From contig JAGVPN010000334.1 in the NCBI GenBank assembly GCA_020052215.1, positions 1 to 5,227 of the forward strand: a stretch of 5,227 nt of DNA, read 5' to 3'. Below the pieces are notes generated by a model, which worked only from the letters and a program-made list of their open reading frames with translations, did no database searches and had not been told where the DNA came from. Numbering within the stretch: position 1 is the stretch's first letter; every line of letters starts with the position of its first letter. Below are positions 4,962 to 5,227 of the stretch, one piece after another. Both the position numbers and the translations under genes were made by a program. Origin of the DNA: Syntrophobacterales bacterium. Its GTDB lineage: Bacteria > Desulfobacterota > Desulfobaccia > Desulfobaccales > 0-14-0-80-60-11.

Positions 4962-5227
4962 ATACAGAAGCAGCAAAGAGTGCGGATTAACGAGCAGATC
5001 AGGGTGCCGGAAGTGCGGCTGATCAGCGCCGACGGAGCACAGGTCGGCGTGATGGCCATCAAAGAGGCCTTAGCCCTGGCAGCCGAGGCGCACCTGGACC
5101 TGGTGGAGGTTGCACCCCAGGCCGCCCCGCCGGTGTGCCGCATCATGGATTACGGCAAGTTCAAGTATGAGCAGAGCAAGAAACTGCAAGAAGCCCGGCG
5201 TAAGGCGACCACGATCCAGGTCAAGGA
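4962..5227 (+). CDS. infC: Translation initiation factor IF-3, 5' part (C-terminus outside window), ATA start
   Basis: IF3 binds the 30S subunit, keeps it apart from 50S and checks the start codon-initiator tRNA pairing. The 88 codons present cover the N-terminal domain and the start of the linker helix: [16 protein letters not shown] (6-21), [24 protein letters not shown] (29-52), [19 protein letters not shown] (56-74), then a lysine/arginine-rich linker. Full-length IF3 is about 180 residues, so about half is outside. No ATG precedes the conserved region; an in-frame TAA at 4929-4931 limits the start, and the strong Shine-Dalgarno points to ATA at 4962-4964. In E. coli infC starts with AUU and IF3 represses its own translation by rejecting that codon. 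An AUA start would allow the same feedback here. GTG at 4980 is the main alternative. The product identity is certain; the start is strongly inferred. Confidence 0.93.
   Translation, partial: MQKQQRVRINEQIRVPEVRLISADGAQVGVMAIKEALALAAEAHLDLVEVAPQAAPPVCRIMDYGKFKYEQSKKLQEARRKATTIQVK

Noticed and set aside
4829..5146. A 105-codon minus-strand frame covering the infC start
   Set aside because: It runs through the C/G-rich repeat and opposite the conserved IF3 coding sequence; it has no recognisable protein features.

Overview
The window is a bacterial chromosomal segment, high in GC apart from AT-rich promoter and leader stretches. It holds four protein genes in two divergent pairs. On the minus strand are a family 8 glycoside hydrolase (970..2223) and, downstream of it, the 5' part of xseA (exonuclease VII large subunit, running off the left edge). 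On the plus strand are thrS (threonyl-tRNA synthetase, 2766..4679) and the first 88 codons of infC (translation initiation factor IF3, running off the right edge). The thrS-infC order is the usual start of the conserved thrS-infC-rpmI-rplT-pheST translation operon. The ThrS sequence (for example its LAHMLIYKS and GVLHGL stretches) and the abundance of short palindromic repeats suggest an environmental Gram-negative, perhaps a Desulfobacterota (deltaproteobacterial) lineage. That placement is inference from memory, not a search result.

Region by region: 1..840 is xseA, read right to left from an ATG at 840. It has a perfect extended -10 (TGATATAAT) about 16 nt upstream and no visible Shine-Dalgarno. 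The 129-nt gap 841..969 carries a hairpin repeat. The GH8 gene 970..2223 encodes a probable lipoprotein and contains, in frame, a 28-nt perfect palindrome that looks like a mobile intergenic repeat captured by the coding sequence. The 542-nt divergent gap 2224..2765 holds two more palindromic repeats, a GC-rich inverted repeat and the thrS promoter and leader. That leader ends in a strong rho-independent terminator only 12 nt before the thrS ATG, which is an attenuation architecture. The 282-nt thrS-infC gap carries a C/G-rich repeat and then a strong Shine-Dalgarno that points to an ATA start codon for infC.

Functionally, thrS and infC belong to translation, xseA to DNA repair and recombination, and the GH8 protein to extracytoplasmic beta-glucan (cellulose-like) polysaccharide processing. 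The GH8 gene has no visible functional partner here. I see no CRISPR array, transposase, toxin-antitoxin pair, defence system or RNA gene, and no convincing undescribed multi-gene system. The points of interest are regulatory (thrS attenuator, a palindrome at the predicted thrS start site, non-canonical infC start, near-leaderless xseA) and the invasion of both intergenic and coding DNA by several families of short palindromes.
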